From Mycolicibacterium vulneris (GTDB lineage: Bacteria > Actinomycetota > Actinomycetes > Mycobacteriales > Mycobacteriaceae), in assembly GCF_002104765.1 (NCBI RefSeq), contig NZ_NCXM01000008.1:124001-188000 (forward strand): a DNA stretch of 64,000 bases, read 5' to 3'. Shown here piece by piece: positions 8,502 to 15,567 of the stretch; within the stretch, counting starts at the first letter, position 1, and every line of letters begins with the position of its first letter. Both the position numbers and the translations under genes were made by a program. The notes under the pieces were generated by a model. That model searched no databases and had not been told where the DNA came from. It worked only from the letters and a program-made list of their open reading frames with translations.

Positions 8502-9308
8502 CTAGCTCGCGACGGTGATCCGGCGCGCCGTTACGGGTTCGGCTTTGCCCTTGAGGTCGAGCGTGACGACCTCGCCCCCGTCGACGGCAGCGATGCGCGC
8601 GACGCTCTCCGGCATGACGATCTCGCCCCCGGCCGCAACGCTTTGGAGCCGCGACGCGGTGTTCACGACGTCACCGATTGCGGTGAAGTCGCGGATCTCG
8701 CCCTCGCCGACGATCCCGACGTACGCGGGACCGACGTCCAAGCCGATGCCCACCTCGAGCCGTGGGCCCTTGGGTGAGCCGCGACTTTGCGTGCGTGCAA
8801 TCGCGAAAGCGTCACTCACCATGGCATCGACGTACCGACCGTCGCGCGTGAGGGGCGGAAGGTAGAGGCCCATCACTTCGTCACCGATGAGCTTGTCGAC
8901 GATCCCGTGCTGGACGATCACCTGCGTGAGCTCGGAGTAGAAGCGATTGAGGCGTTCGGCCATCTCGTCCGGTGGCAGCCTCTCGGCAAGGGCGGTGGAG
9001 TTGCGGACATCGGCGAAGAGCACCCCGATGGTCAGGGTCATGCCGCCCTGGGGCGCCGCCTCGAAACACACCTTGCACCACCGCGGATTCTTGCGCGACG
9101 GGCTCTTGTCCATCCGCCTCATCAGCCAGCCGCCGACGCCCGCGAACGGGTTGCCGCAGGCCTCGCACCGCGGGGCGGATGGCAGCTTCGACATGAGCCG
9201 AATCCCGCGCCGAATCTTGGCGTGGCCGAATAGTTCGAAGAAGTGCGCCCACTCCTCCTCGTTGGTTTGCGCACCCTCGGGGCGCGGCGGCGTACGCCTA
9301 TTCGGCAT
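8502..9308 (-). CDS. Class III nucleotidyl cyclase with N-terminal zinc ribbon
   Basis: A 268-residue soluble protein. Residues 45-82 contain two Cys-x2-Cys pairs (48/51 and 78/81) that look like a zinc ribbon. The catalytic homology domain (about 93-268) has both metal-binding aspartates (Asp100 in FADVRNST, Asp143 in IGDEVMG), the adenine-selecting Lys139 and Asp207, and the transition-state Asn216 and Arg220 in NTASR. All canonical residues are therefore present, and an active homodimeric adenylate cyclase is expected. The N-terminal ribbon could sense metal or redox state; that is inference. It converges on lldD2 (110 bases between stops) and is divergent from lon. No counterpart lies here in H37Rv. 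Confidence 0.87.
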   Translation of the reverse strand: MPNRRTPPRPEGAQTNEEEWAHFFELFGHAKIRRGIRLMSKLPSAPRCEACGNPFAGVGGWLMRRMDKSPSRKNPRWCKVCFEAAPQGGMTLTIGVLFADVRNSTALAERLPPDEMAERLNRFYSELTQVIVQHGIVDKLIGDEVMGLYLPPLTRDGRYVDAMVSDAFAIARTQSRGSPKGPRLEVGIGLDVGPAYVGIVGEGEIRDFTAIGDVVNTASRLQSVAAGGEIVMPESVARIAAVDGGEVVTLDLKGKAEPVTARRITVAS

Positions 9309-9439
9309 CCCTCATTTTCGCACCGCATGCCCACCGGCGACAGCTCTCATCAGGTCTCTGTCGTGGTTCACCAGCACGCGCAGCCGTCCTCCCCGTCACC
9401 CCCGCCAAATGTCTCGGGAACAAACCGGCGCCCAGCTGG

Positions 9440-9460
9440 GTTTAGTCCATCAGACTCAAC
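9440..9460. promoter_or_regulatory. HAIR-like dyad (HspR operator) in front of lon
   Basis: GTTTAGT and ACTCAAC are separated by exactly 7 bases. Against the HAIR consensus CTTGAGT-N7-ACTCAAG this is 11 of 14 arm bases. It ends 4 bases before the lon ribosome-binding site (GGAGGA, 9465-9470). HspR represses lon through a HAIR element in Streptomyces; repression here is inferred from that precedent. The 166-base region up to the divergent cyclase shows no other clear signal. Confidence 0.5.
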
Positions 9461-9474
9461 TTTTGGAGGATTTG

Positions 9475-11808
9475 ATGGCTGAAGCCAAGTCGCTGCCGGT
9501 GCTGTTTGTCACCGACACCATCGTGCTGCCCGGAATGGTGGTGCCGATCGCGCTGGACGACGCCGCCCGCGCGGCGATCGACGCAGCTCAGGCAAGCGAA
9601 TCGGGGCAGCTACTGATCGCCCCCCGGCTCGAGGACCGCTATCCCTCGCACGGCGTGATCGCCAAGATCCTGCAGGTCGGACGCATCGCCGGCGGCGGCA
9701 CCGCGGCCGTTGTGCGCGGCGAGCGCAGGGCCCAGATCGGGGCGGGCGCGTCCGGACCCGGCGCGGCGCTGTGGGTCGAGGTGACCGAGGTCCCCGAGGC
9801 CGAGACGACCGACGAGATCAAGGCCATGACGGCGGAGTACAAGAAGCTGCTGCTGGCCATGCTGCAACGGCGCGAGGCCTGGGAGATCATCGACTACGTC
9901 AACAGGCTGACCGACCCGTCCGCGCTGGCGGACACCTCGGGTTACGCGTCCTACCTGACCAACGCGCAGAAGCGGCAGCTGCTGGAGACAGTCGATGTCG
10001 CCGAGCGGTTGCGCGTGCTGATCGATTGGACCAGCTCGCACTTGGCGGAGGTCGAGGTCAACGACAAGATCGCCGAGGACGTGCGCGAGGGCATGGAGAA
10101 GACGCAGAAGGAATTCCTGCTGCGCCAGCAACTGGCCGCCATCCGCAAGGAACTCGGCGAGGGTGAGCCCGACGGGCCCGACGACTACCGGGCCCGCGTG
10201 GAGGCCGCCGACCTGCCCGAGAAGGTGCGGGAGGCCGCGGTGCGCGAGGTCGGCAAGCTGGAACGGTCCAGCGATCAGAGCCCCGAAAGCGGCTGGATCC
10301 GCACCTGGCTGGACACCGTGCTCGACCTGCCTTGGAACGTCAAGAGCGAGGACTCGACGGACCTGGAGGCCGCGCGCGAGATCCTGGATGCCGACCACCA
10401 CGGGCTGGACGACGTCAAGGACCGCATCGTCGAATACCTGGCCGTGCGTGCGCGTCGCGCGCAGCGCGGGCTGCAGGTGGTCGGCGGCCGCGGCTCCGGC
10501 GCAGTAATGGTGCTGGCCGGCCCTCCCGGTGTCGGTAAAACGTCGCTGGGCGAGAGCGTCGCCCGGGCGTTGGGCCGCAAGTTCGTTCGGGTCGCCCTGG
10601 GCGGTGTGCGCGACGAGGCCGAGATCCGCGGGCACCGGCGCACCTACGTCGGCGCGCTGCCAGGCCGCATCGTGCGCGCGATCGGCGAGGCGGGATCGAT
10701 GAATCCCGTTGTGCTGCTGGACGAAATCGACAAGGTCGGCTCCGACTACCGCGGCGACCCGAGCGCGGCTTTGCTCGAGGTGCTGGACCCGGCTCAGAAC
10801 CACACCTTCCGGGATCACTACCTGGATCTGGACCTGGATCTGTCCGACGTGGTGTTCCTGGCCACCGCCAACGTGATCGAGAACATCCCGTCGGCGCTGC
10901 TGGACCGCATGGAACTGGTCCAGATCGACGGCTATACGGAGGACGACAAGGTCGCCATCGCGCGTGACTACCTGCTGCCCCGGCAGCGGGAGCGCGCGGC
11001 GCTGACCGAGGACGAGGTCGCGGTGACCGACGAAGCGCTGCGCAAGATCGCCGCCGACTACACGCGCGAGCCGGGGGTGCGGCAGTTCGAGCGGCTGTTG
11101 GCCAAGGCGCTGCGCAAGGCGACCACCAAGCTGGCCTCCAAACCGCAACGGGACCCGACGCCGCTGTCCATCGACGAGCCGGATCTCGTTGACTACCTGG
11201 GTCGTCCGCGGTTCATGCCGGAATCCGCCGAACGCACGGCGGTGCCGGGCGTGGCCACCGGCCTGGCCGTGACGGGCCTGGGCGGCGACGTGCTCTACAT
11301 TGAGGCCGGCGCCACCGACGGTGAGCCGGGTCTGCAGCTGACCGGTCAGCTGGGCGACGTGATGAAGGAGTCGGCGCAGATTGCGCTCTCCTACGTGCGT
11401 TCCCACGCGGCCGAGCTGGGTGTCGACCCCAAGGCGCTGGACCGGCGCATCCACGTGCACGTGCCCGCGGGTGCGGTACCCAAGGATGGTCCGTCGGCCG
11501 GTGTCACCATGGTCACCGCGCTGGTGTCGATGGCGACCGGACGGCAGGTTCGCTCCGACGTCGGGATGACCGGCGAGGTCACGCTGAACGGCCGGGTGCT
11601 GCCCATCGGTGGCGTCAAGCAGAAGCTGCTGGCGGCCCAACGTGCCGGGCTGTCAACGGTTTTCATCCCGGCGCGCAACGAGCCCGACCTGGATGATGTG
11701 CCGGCCGAGGTGCTCGACACGCTGGACGTGCGCCCTATGACCGACGTCGCCGAGATCGTGGCGCAGGCACTGGAACCGGCGGCGCAGGCCGCGACGGTGG
11801 CCGCCTGA
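9475..11808 (+). CDS. lon: ATP-dependent Lon protease
   Basis: A 777-residue Lon A-type protease with an N-terminal substrate domain (about 1-200), a coiled-coil linker, AAA+ Walker A GPPGVGKT (349-356) and Walker B VVLLDEIDK. The C-terminal Ser-Lys protease has Ser674 in KDGPSAGVTM and Lys717 in GGVKQK, 43 residues apart as in E. coli (679/722). It degrades misfolded and short-lived regulatory proteins in the cytosol. The ATG at 9475 follows GGAGGA by 4 bases; the frame is open further upstream but that part is not Lon-like. Lon is absent from M. tuberculosis and present in M. smegmatis. Confidence 0.97.
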   Translation: MAEAKSLPVLFVTDTIVLPGMVVPIALDDAARAAIDAAQASESGQLLIAPRLEDRYPSHGVIAKILQVGRIAGGGTAAVVRGERRAQIGAGASGPGAALWVEVTEVPEAETTDEIKAMTAEYKKLLLAMLQRREAWEIIDYVNRLTDPSALADTSGYASYLTNAQKRQLLETVDVAERLRVLIDWTSSHLAEVEVNDKIAEDVREGMEKTQKEFLLRQQLAAIRKELGEGEPDGPDDYRARVEAADLPEKVREAAVREVGKLERSSDQSPESGWIRTWLDTVLDLPWNVKSEDSTDLEAAREILDADHHGLDDVKDRIVEYLAVRARRAQRGLQVVGGRGSGAVMVLAGPPGVGKTSLGESVARALGRKFVRVALGGVRDEAEIRGHRRTYVGALPGRIVRAIGEAGSMNPVVLLDEIDKVGSDYRGDPSAALLEVLDPAQNHTFRDHYLDLDLDLSDVVFLATANVIENIPSALLDRMELVQIDGYTEDDKVAIARDYLLPRQRERAALTEDEVAVTDEALRKIAADYTREPGVRQFERLLAKALRKATTKLASKPQRDPTPLSIDEPDLVDYLGRPRFMPESAERTAVPGVATGLAVTGLGGDVLYIEAGATDGEPGLQLTGQLGDVMKESAQIALSYVRSHAAELGVDPKALDRRIHVHVPAGAVPKDGPSAGVTMVTALVSMATGRQVRSDVGMTGEVTLNGRVLPIGGVKQKLLAAQRAGLSTVFIPARNEPDLDDVPAEVLDTLDVRPMTDVAEIVAQALEPAAQAATVAA

Positions 11809-11845
11809 GACGCCGGATGTTCAGCCGTTGCTGACGCGACGCACC

Positions 11846-11874
11846 GGGGAAGGCCGAGAGGTTTCGGCCTCCCC
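11846..11874 (+). terminator. Stem-loop downstream of lon (probable terminator)
   Basis: Arms AGGCCGA and TCGGCCT enclose a 6-base loop, and outer GGGG/CCCC pairs extend the stem past one bulged A. It starts 38 bases after the lon stop. No U-tract follows, which is common for mycobacterial terminators. The rest of the 313-base gap to the next gene holds only the second hairpin described separately. Confidence 0.5.
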
Positions 11875-12066
11875 CGATTCCGGGTTGCGTCGGTAGGCCG
11901 GGTGCGAACTGCGACGGGCCGGGCACGCCGCTTCCGCCCGGGCAGCGCTGGATGCCGCCCGGCCAACCGGGCGACTACCCGGTCGTATTTCACCCGGACG
12001 TAAACCCGTGGGGCGTTTTCCTGCCCGGTGGCCAATTCGTCGCCTACGCGGCATAAATCGCACAAC

Positions 12067-12100
12067 GAGAACGGCCGCCGCCGATGCGGCGGCCGTTCCC
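12067..12100 (+). terminator. Very strong hairpin just upstream of the Ddn-like gene
   Basis: A perfect 12-base stem (AACGGCCGCCGC at 12070-12081 with GCGGCGGCCGTT at 12086-12097) closes a CGAT loop. A further G-C pair, one mismatch and another pair extend it on both sides. It ends 21 bases before the ATG at 12122. It could end transcription coming from lon, or sit in the 5' leader of the Ddn-like mRNA as an attenuator. There is no U-run to decide. Confidence 0.5.
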
Positions 12101-12121
12101 GTTGCGGCAGAATCGCAACGT

Positions 12122-12511
12122 ATGAGTGACTTCGCGAATCTGAAACGGAAAGTCGTCCATCGCGTTCAGCGGCTGGTGGTCAACCCGGTGGGTCGTCAGT
12201 TGCCCATGACCATGCTGGAAACCACCGGCCGCAAGAGCGGACAGCCCCGGCGCACCGCGGTGGGCGGGCGCGTCGTGGACAACCAGTTCTGGATGGTCTC
12301 CGAGCACGGCGAGCACTCGGACTACGTCCGCAACATCAAAGCCAATCCCGCGGTCCGCGTCCGGGTCGGCGGTCGGTGGCGCAACGGCACCGCGCACCTG
12401 CTGCCCGACGACGACGCCATGCAGCGACTGGGCAACCTGCCGCGACTGAACAGCGCGGTGGTGCGCCTGATGGGCAGCGACCTGCTGACAATTCGCGTCG
12501 ATCTGGACTGA
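12122..12511 (+). CDS. Ddn-family F420-dependent nitroreductase/quinone reductase
   Basis: A 129-residue split-barrel protein of the deazaflavin-dependent nitroreductase family, the group of Rv3547 (Ddn). Family marks are the METTGRKSGQPR-like strand (here LETTGRKSGQPRRTAVGG, about 37-54), FWMVSEHGEHSDYVRNIKANPAVRVRVGG (about 60-88), and the RWRNGTAHLL strand. Members reduce menaquinone or other substrates with F420H2. The ATG at 12122 is chosen because the family begins close to this point; a longer frame would run through the upstream hairpin. The TfoX gene follows after 37 bases. Confidence 0.85.
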   Translation: MSDFANLKRKVVHRVQRLVVNPVGRQLPMTMLETTGRKSGQPRRTAVGGRVVDNQFWMVSEHGEHSDYVRNIKANPAVRVRVGGRWRNGTAHLLPDDDAMQRLGNLPRLNSAVVRLMGSDLLTIRVDLD

Positions 12512-12548
12512 CGCGGCCACCCGTGTCGGTCCGCATTAGGGTCGTCAC

Positions 12549-12881
12549 ATGGCCTACGACGAAGACCTGGCCAATCGGATCCGCGAACTGGTGGGCACCG
12601 AATCGGGCGTCGAGGAAAAGCGCATGTTCGGCGGTCTGGCGTTTCTGATCAACGGCAACATGTCGGTGGCCGTCAGCGGGCAGGGCGGGCTGCTGGTGCG
12701 GGTGCCGCCGGAGGACACCGACAAGCTCGTCGAGCGTGCGCACGTCAGCCCGATGGTGATGGCCGGGCGGGAAGCCCGCGGCTGGTTGCGCGTTGCGGCC
12801 GACGGCGTGCAAACCAAACGCCAGCTTGAGAGTTGGGTCACCCGCGGAGTCGGTTACGCACGGAGCCTGCCGCCCAAATAG
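12549..12881 (+). CDS. TfoX N-terminal domain protein
   Basis: A 110-residue protein consisting only of a TfoX/Sxy N-terminal domain: RIRELVGTESGVEEKRMFGGLAFL (about 10-34), followed by the GNMSVAVSG strand and a C-terminal WVTRGVGYARSLP helix. In proteobacteria Sxy promotes competence with CRP, but stand-alone actinobacterial N-domains have no known role, and the C-terminal Sxy domain is absent. It lies in a tight plus-strand run with the Ddn-like gene before it and the HhH-GPD gene after it. Confidence 0.85.
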   Translation: MAYDEDLANRIRELVGTESGVEEKRMFGGLAFLINGNMSVAVSGQGGLLVRVPPEDTDKLVERAHVSPMVMAGREARGWLRVAADGVQTKRQLESWVTRGVGYARSLPPK

Positions 12882-12924
12882 CGGGTCCCGTTTGTTCCCG
12901 CAGGGCGCGGGTACGTGAGTGCGT

Positions 12925-13551
12925 ATGGACAAGCGGGTGCGACGACTGCTCGACGTTGCCGGCACGACCTATGCCGCGCAGGCATGTATCACGATGAGCG
13001 ACAAGCCGATGCCGCTGTTCCAGCTGCTGGTGCTGTGCATCCTGGCCAGCAAGCCGATCGATGCGGGCATTGCCATGGCCGCCGCGCGTGAACTGTTCAA
13101 AGCCGGCCTGCGGACACCCGAAGCCGTACAGCAGGCAGACCGGCAGACCATGATCGCCGCGTTCGGACGCGCGCACTACGTGCGTTACGACGAGAGCTCG
13201 GCGACCCGGCTGGCCGATATGGCCGAGCGCGTCCGTGAGGACTACTCCGGTGATCTGCGGCGGCTGGCCGAGCGCAGCAAGCACGACCCCGTCGCGGCCA
13301 AGCGAATGCTCAAGCAATTCAAGGGGATCGGCGACACCGGTGCCGACATCTACCTTCGCGAAGTTCAGGACGTGTGGACGTGGGTGCGGCCGTACTTCGA
13401 CGACCGCGCCACCGGCACCGCCAAGCAACTCGGCTTACCCGCCGAGCCGAAGCAACTGGGATCGCTTGCACCACACGATAATGCGCGGTTGGCCGCCGCG
13501 TTGGTCAGGGCGTCGCTGGACGACGATGTGCGTCAGCGGGTGACCGGCTGA
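12925..13551 (+). CDS. HhH-GPD (endonuclease III-like) family protein
   Basis: A 208-residue helical protein with an endonuclease III-like arrangement. A helix-hairpin-helix is visible in LKQFKGIGDTGADIYLREVQD (about 133-153). The C-terminal cysteines that hold the 4Fe-4S cluster in Nth are absent. After the hairpin, WTWVRPYFDD contains an acidic pair where the catalytic Asp would be expected. A base-excision role is therefore possible but unproven. The ATG at 12925 is preferred over a GTG six bases earlier. It lies 7 bases upstream of the DUF72 gene, so the two are likely co-translated. Confidence 0.75.
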   Translation: MDKRVRRLLDVAGTTYAAQACITMSDKPMPLFQLLVLCILASKPIDAGIAMAAARELFKAGLRTPEAVQQADRQTMIAAFGRAHYVRYDESSATRLADMAERVREDYSGDLRRLAERSKHDPVAAKRMLKQFKGIGDTGADIYLREVQDVWTWVRPYFDDRATGTAKQLGLPAEPKQLGSLAPHDNARLAAALVRASLDDDVRQRVTG

Positions 13552-13558
13552 GCGGCCC

Positions 13559-14284
13559 GTGACCATACGCATCGGTACCTCGGGGTGGTCGTACAACCAC
13601 TGGGTGAACGTGCTGTACCCGACCGGAACGCCGTCGGGACGCCGGCTCGCCCGCTACGTCGAGGTGTTCGACACCGTCGAACTCAACGCGAGTTTCTACC
13701 GGTGGCCCCAGGATTCGACCTTCACCGGCTGGCGCCAGCAGTTGCCGGAGGGTTTCACCATGTCGGTCAAGGCGCACCGCGGCCTGACGCACTACCGCCG
13801 GCTGGCCTCACCCGAGCCGTGGATCGAGCGCTTCGAGCGTTGTTGGAATCTGCTGGGTGATCGGCACGGGGTGCTGCTCGTGCAGTTACACCCCGCGCAG
13901 CAGCGCGACGACGCGCGCCTGGATTCGTTCCTGGCCCGCGTGCCCGAATCGATCCGCGTCGCCGTCGAATTGCGTCACCGGTCGTGGAATGACCCCGCCG
14001 TGTTCGAGTTATTGGAACGCCGACGCGCCGCCTACGTGGTGATGAGCGGCCTCGGACTGGACTGCATCCCCCGGGCGACGACCGACCTGGTGTACATCCG
14101 GATGCACGGCCCGGATCCAGACGCCAACTATGCCGGCTCCTATTCCGACGAAGACCTACGGCGCTGGGCCGATCGCATCGCCCAATGGGACGGCGACGGG
14201 ATAGACGTGTGGATGTATTTCAACAATGACCTGGGCGGGCATGCCGTCCGCAACGCGCTGGCCTTGCGCGACCTTTTGGGTTGA
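13559..14284 (+). CDS. DUF72 (YecE-like) family protein
   Basis: A 241-residue TIM-barrel-like DUF72 protein. Family marks are IRIGTSGWSYNHW at the start, VELNASFYRWP (about 40-50), MSVKAHRGLTHYRRL, VELRHRSWN and the C-terminal DVWMYFNNDLGGHAVRNA. The biochemical role is unknown; YecE family members have been suggested to act in nucleic-acid processes, without firm proof. It starts with GTG 7 bases after the HhH-GPD gene, so the two form a short operon. Confidence 0.88.
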   Translation: MTIRIGTSGWSYNHWVNVLYPTGTPSGRRLARYVEVFDTVELNASFYRWPQDSTFTGWRQQLPEGFTMSVKAHRGLTHYRRLASPEPWIERFERCWNLLGDRHGVLLVQLHPAQQRDDARLDSFLARVPESIRVAVELRHRSWNDPAVFELLERRRAAYVVMSGLGLDCIPRATTDLVYIRMHGPDPDANYAGSYSDEDLRRWADRIAQWDGDGIDVWMYFNNDLGGHAVRNALALRDLLG

Positions 14285-14295
14285 GCGCTCGCGAG

Positions 14296-14320
14296 TAGGC
14301 TGGAATCCTTCGAAAGAAGG
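14296..14320 (+). promoter_or_regulatory. Possible promoter and SD-masking hairpin before the FAD reductase gene
   Basis: TAGGCT (14296-14301) resembles a SigA -10 element. Just after it CCTTC (14307-14311) and GAAGG (14316-14320) pair around a GAAA tetraloop, taking in part of the AAGGGAG ribosome-binding site of the gene at 14332. Sequestration of the start region is possible. This rests on pattern alone. Confidence 0.3.
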
Positions 14321-14331
14321 GAGCGCCCATC

Positions 14332-15564
14332 ATGGCCAGCCCGACCAGCTTCGTGATCGTCGGCGGTGGACTCGCGGCGGCCAAAGCCGTAGAAGCACTG
14401 CGCGACAACAACTTTGATGGTCACATCAAGGTGTTCGCCGAAGAGGAGCATCTACCCTACGAGCGGCCCCCGCTGTCGAAGGAGTATCTGGCCGGTAAGA
14501 AGTCGTTGACGGATTTCACCGTGCAGAACTCCGACTGGTACCGGGACAACAATGTCGACTTGCGGCTCAGCACCCGGGTGTCGGAGCTGGACGCCGCCGG
14601 CCACACCGTGCGTCTTGCCGACGGCACCATCGTGGGTTACGACAAGCTGCTGCTGGCGACCGGCTCGGCGTCGCGGCGTCCCCCGATACCGGGCTCGGAT
14701 GCCAGCGGCATCCATTACCTACGCACCTATGATGAGGCGGTGGCATTGAATTCCGTTCTGACCGAGGGTGCGTCGCTGGCCGTCGTGGGCGCCGGATGGA
14801 TCGGGCTGGAAGTGGCCGCCGCCGCGCGCCAGCGCGGCGTCGACGTCACCGTGGTCGAGGCGGCCAGCCAACCGCTGCTGGCCGCGCTGGGCGAAACCGT
14901 CGGCGAAGTGTTCGCCACCCTGCATCGCGCGCACGGTGTGGATCTGCGGCTCGAGACCCAGGTCGAGGAGATTACCCGGGCAGACGGAGCGGCGACCGGC
15001 TTGCGGACCCGCGACGGGGCGACGATCACGGCCGACGCCGTGCTGGTGGCCGTCGGCGCCAAGCCGAACACCGAACTCGCCGAACAGACCGGGCTGTCCA
15101 TGGGCGACGGCGGGGTGCTCGTCGATGCCTCGTTGCGTACCAGCGACCCAGACATCTATGCCGTCGGCGACATCGCCGCGGCCCAACACCCGCTCTTCGG
15201 CACCCGGATCCGCACCGAGCACTGGGCCAACGCGCTCAAGCAGCCCGCGGTCGCGGTGGCCGGAATGCTGGGCACGCCGGGCGAATACGAGGAGCTACCA
15301 TATTTCTTCACCGACCAATACGACCTCGGCATGGAATACGCCGGGTACGCCCCAGAATTCGAGCGGGTGGTCTTCCGCGGCGACGTCGCCGGCCGCGAGT
15401 TCGTGGCGTTCTGGCTCGACGGCGACGACCGGGTACTGGCCGGAATGAACGTCAATGTCTGGGACGTGCTCGACGACGTCAAAGCTCTGATCCGGGCCCA
15501 AACCCCGGTCAACGTAGACAAATTGCGCGATCCGCAGTCGCCGCTGGCCGACCTGCTCGGCTGA
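14332..15564 (+). CDS. FAD/NAD(P)-dependent ferredoxin-reductase-like oxidoreductase, Rv1869c-like
   Basis: A 410-residue two-dinucleotide-domain flavoprotein matching H37Rv Rv1869c (411 residues). FAD binding is shown by FVIVGGGLAAAKAVEAL at the start, the conserved PYERPPLSKEYL, and the ATG and GD motifs (LLLATGSASRRPP, DIYAVGDIA). NAD(P)H binding is shown by VVGAGWIGLEVAAAARQRG (about 148-166). It resembles ferredoxin/rubredoxin reductases of oxygenase systems; the partner is unknown and no ferredoxin or P450 gene lies beside it. AAGGGAG precedes the ATG. Confidence 0.92.
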   Translation: MASPTSFVIVGGGLAAAKAVEALRDNNFDGHIKVFAEEEHLPYERPPLSKEYLAGKKSLTDFTVQNSDWYRDNNVDLRLSTRVSELDAAGHTVRLADGTIVGYDKLLLATGSASRRPPIPGSDASGIHYLRTYDEAVALNSVLTEGASLAVVGAGWIGLEVAAAARQRGVDVTVVEAASQPLLAALGETVGEVFATLHRAHGVDLRLETQVEEITRADGAATGLRTRDGATITADAVLVAVGAKPNTELAEQTGLSMGDGGVLVDASLRTSDPDIYAVGDIAAAQHPLFGTRIRTEHWANALKQPAVAVAGMLGTPGEYEELPYFFTDQYDLGMEYAGYAPEFERVVFRGDVAGREFVAFWLDGDDRVLAGMNVNVWDVLDDVKALIRAQTPVNVDKLRDPQSPLADLLG

Positions 15565-15567
15565 CCG

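Noticed and set aside
9610..11640. A 676-codon open frame antisense to lon
   Set aside because: It has no recognisable domain and lies entirely opposite a certain gene; it reflects GC-rich third positions.
12925..13551. Assignment of the HhH-GPD protein as endonuclease III (Nth)
   Set aside because: The iron-sulfur cysteines are missing and the catalytic Lys and Asp cannot be placed with confidence.
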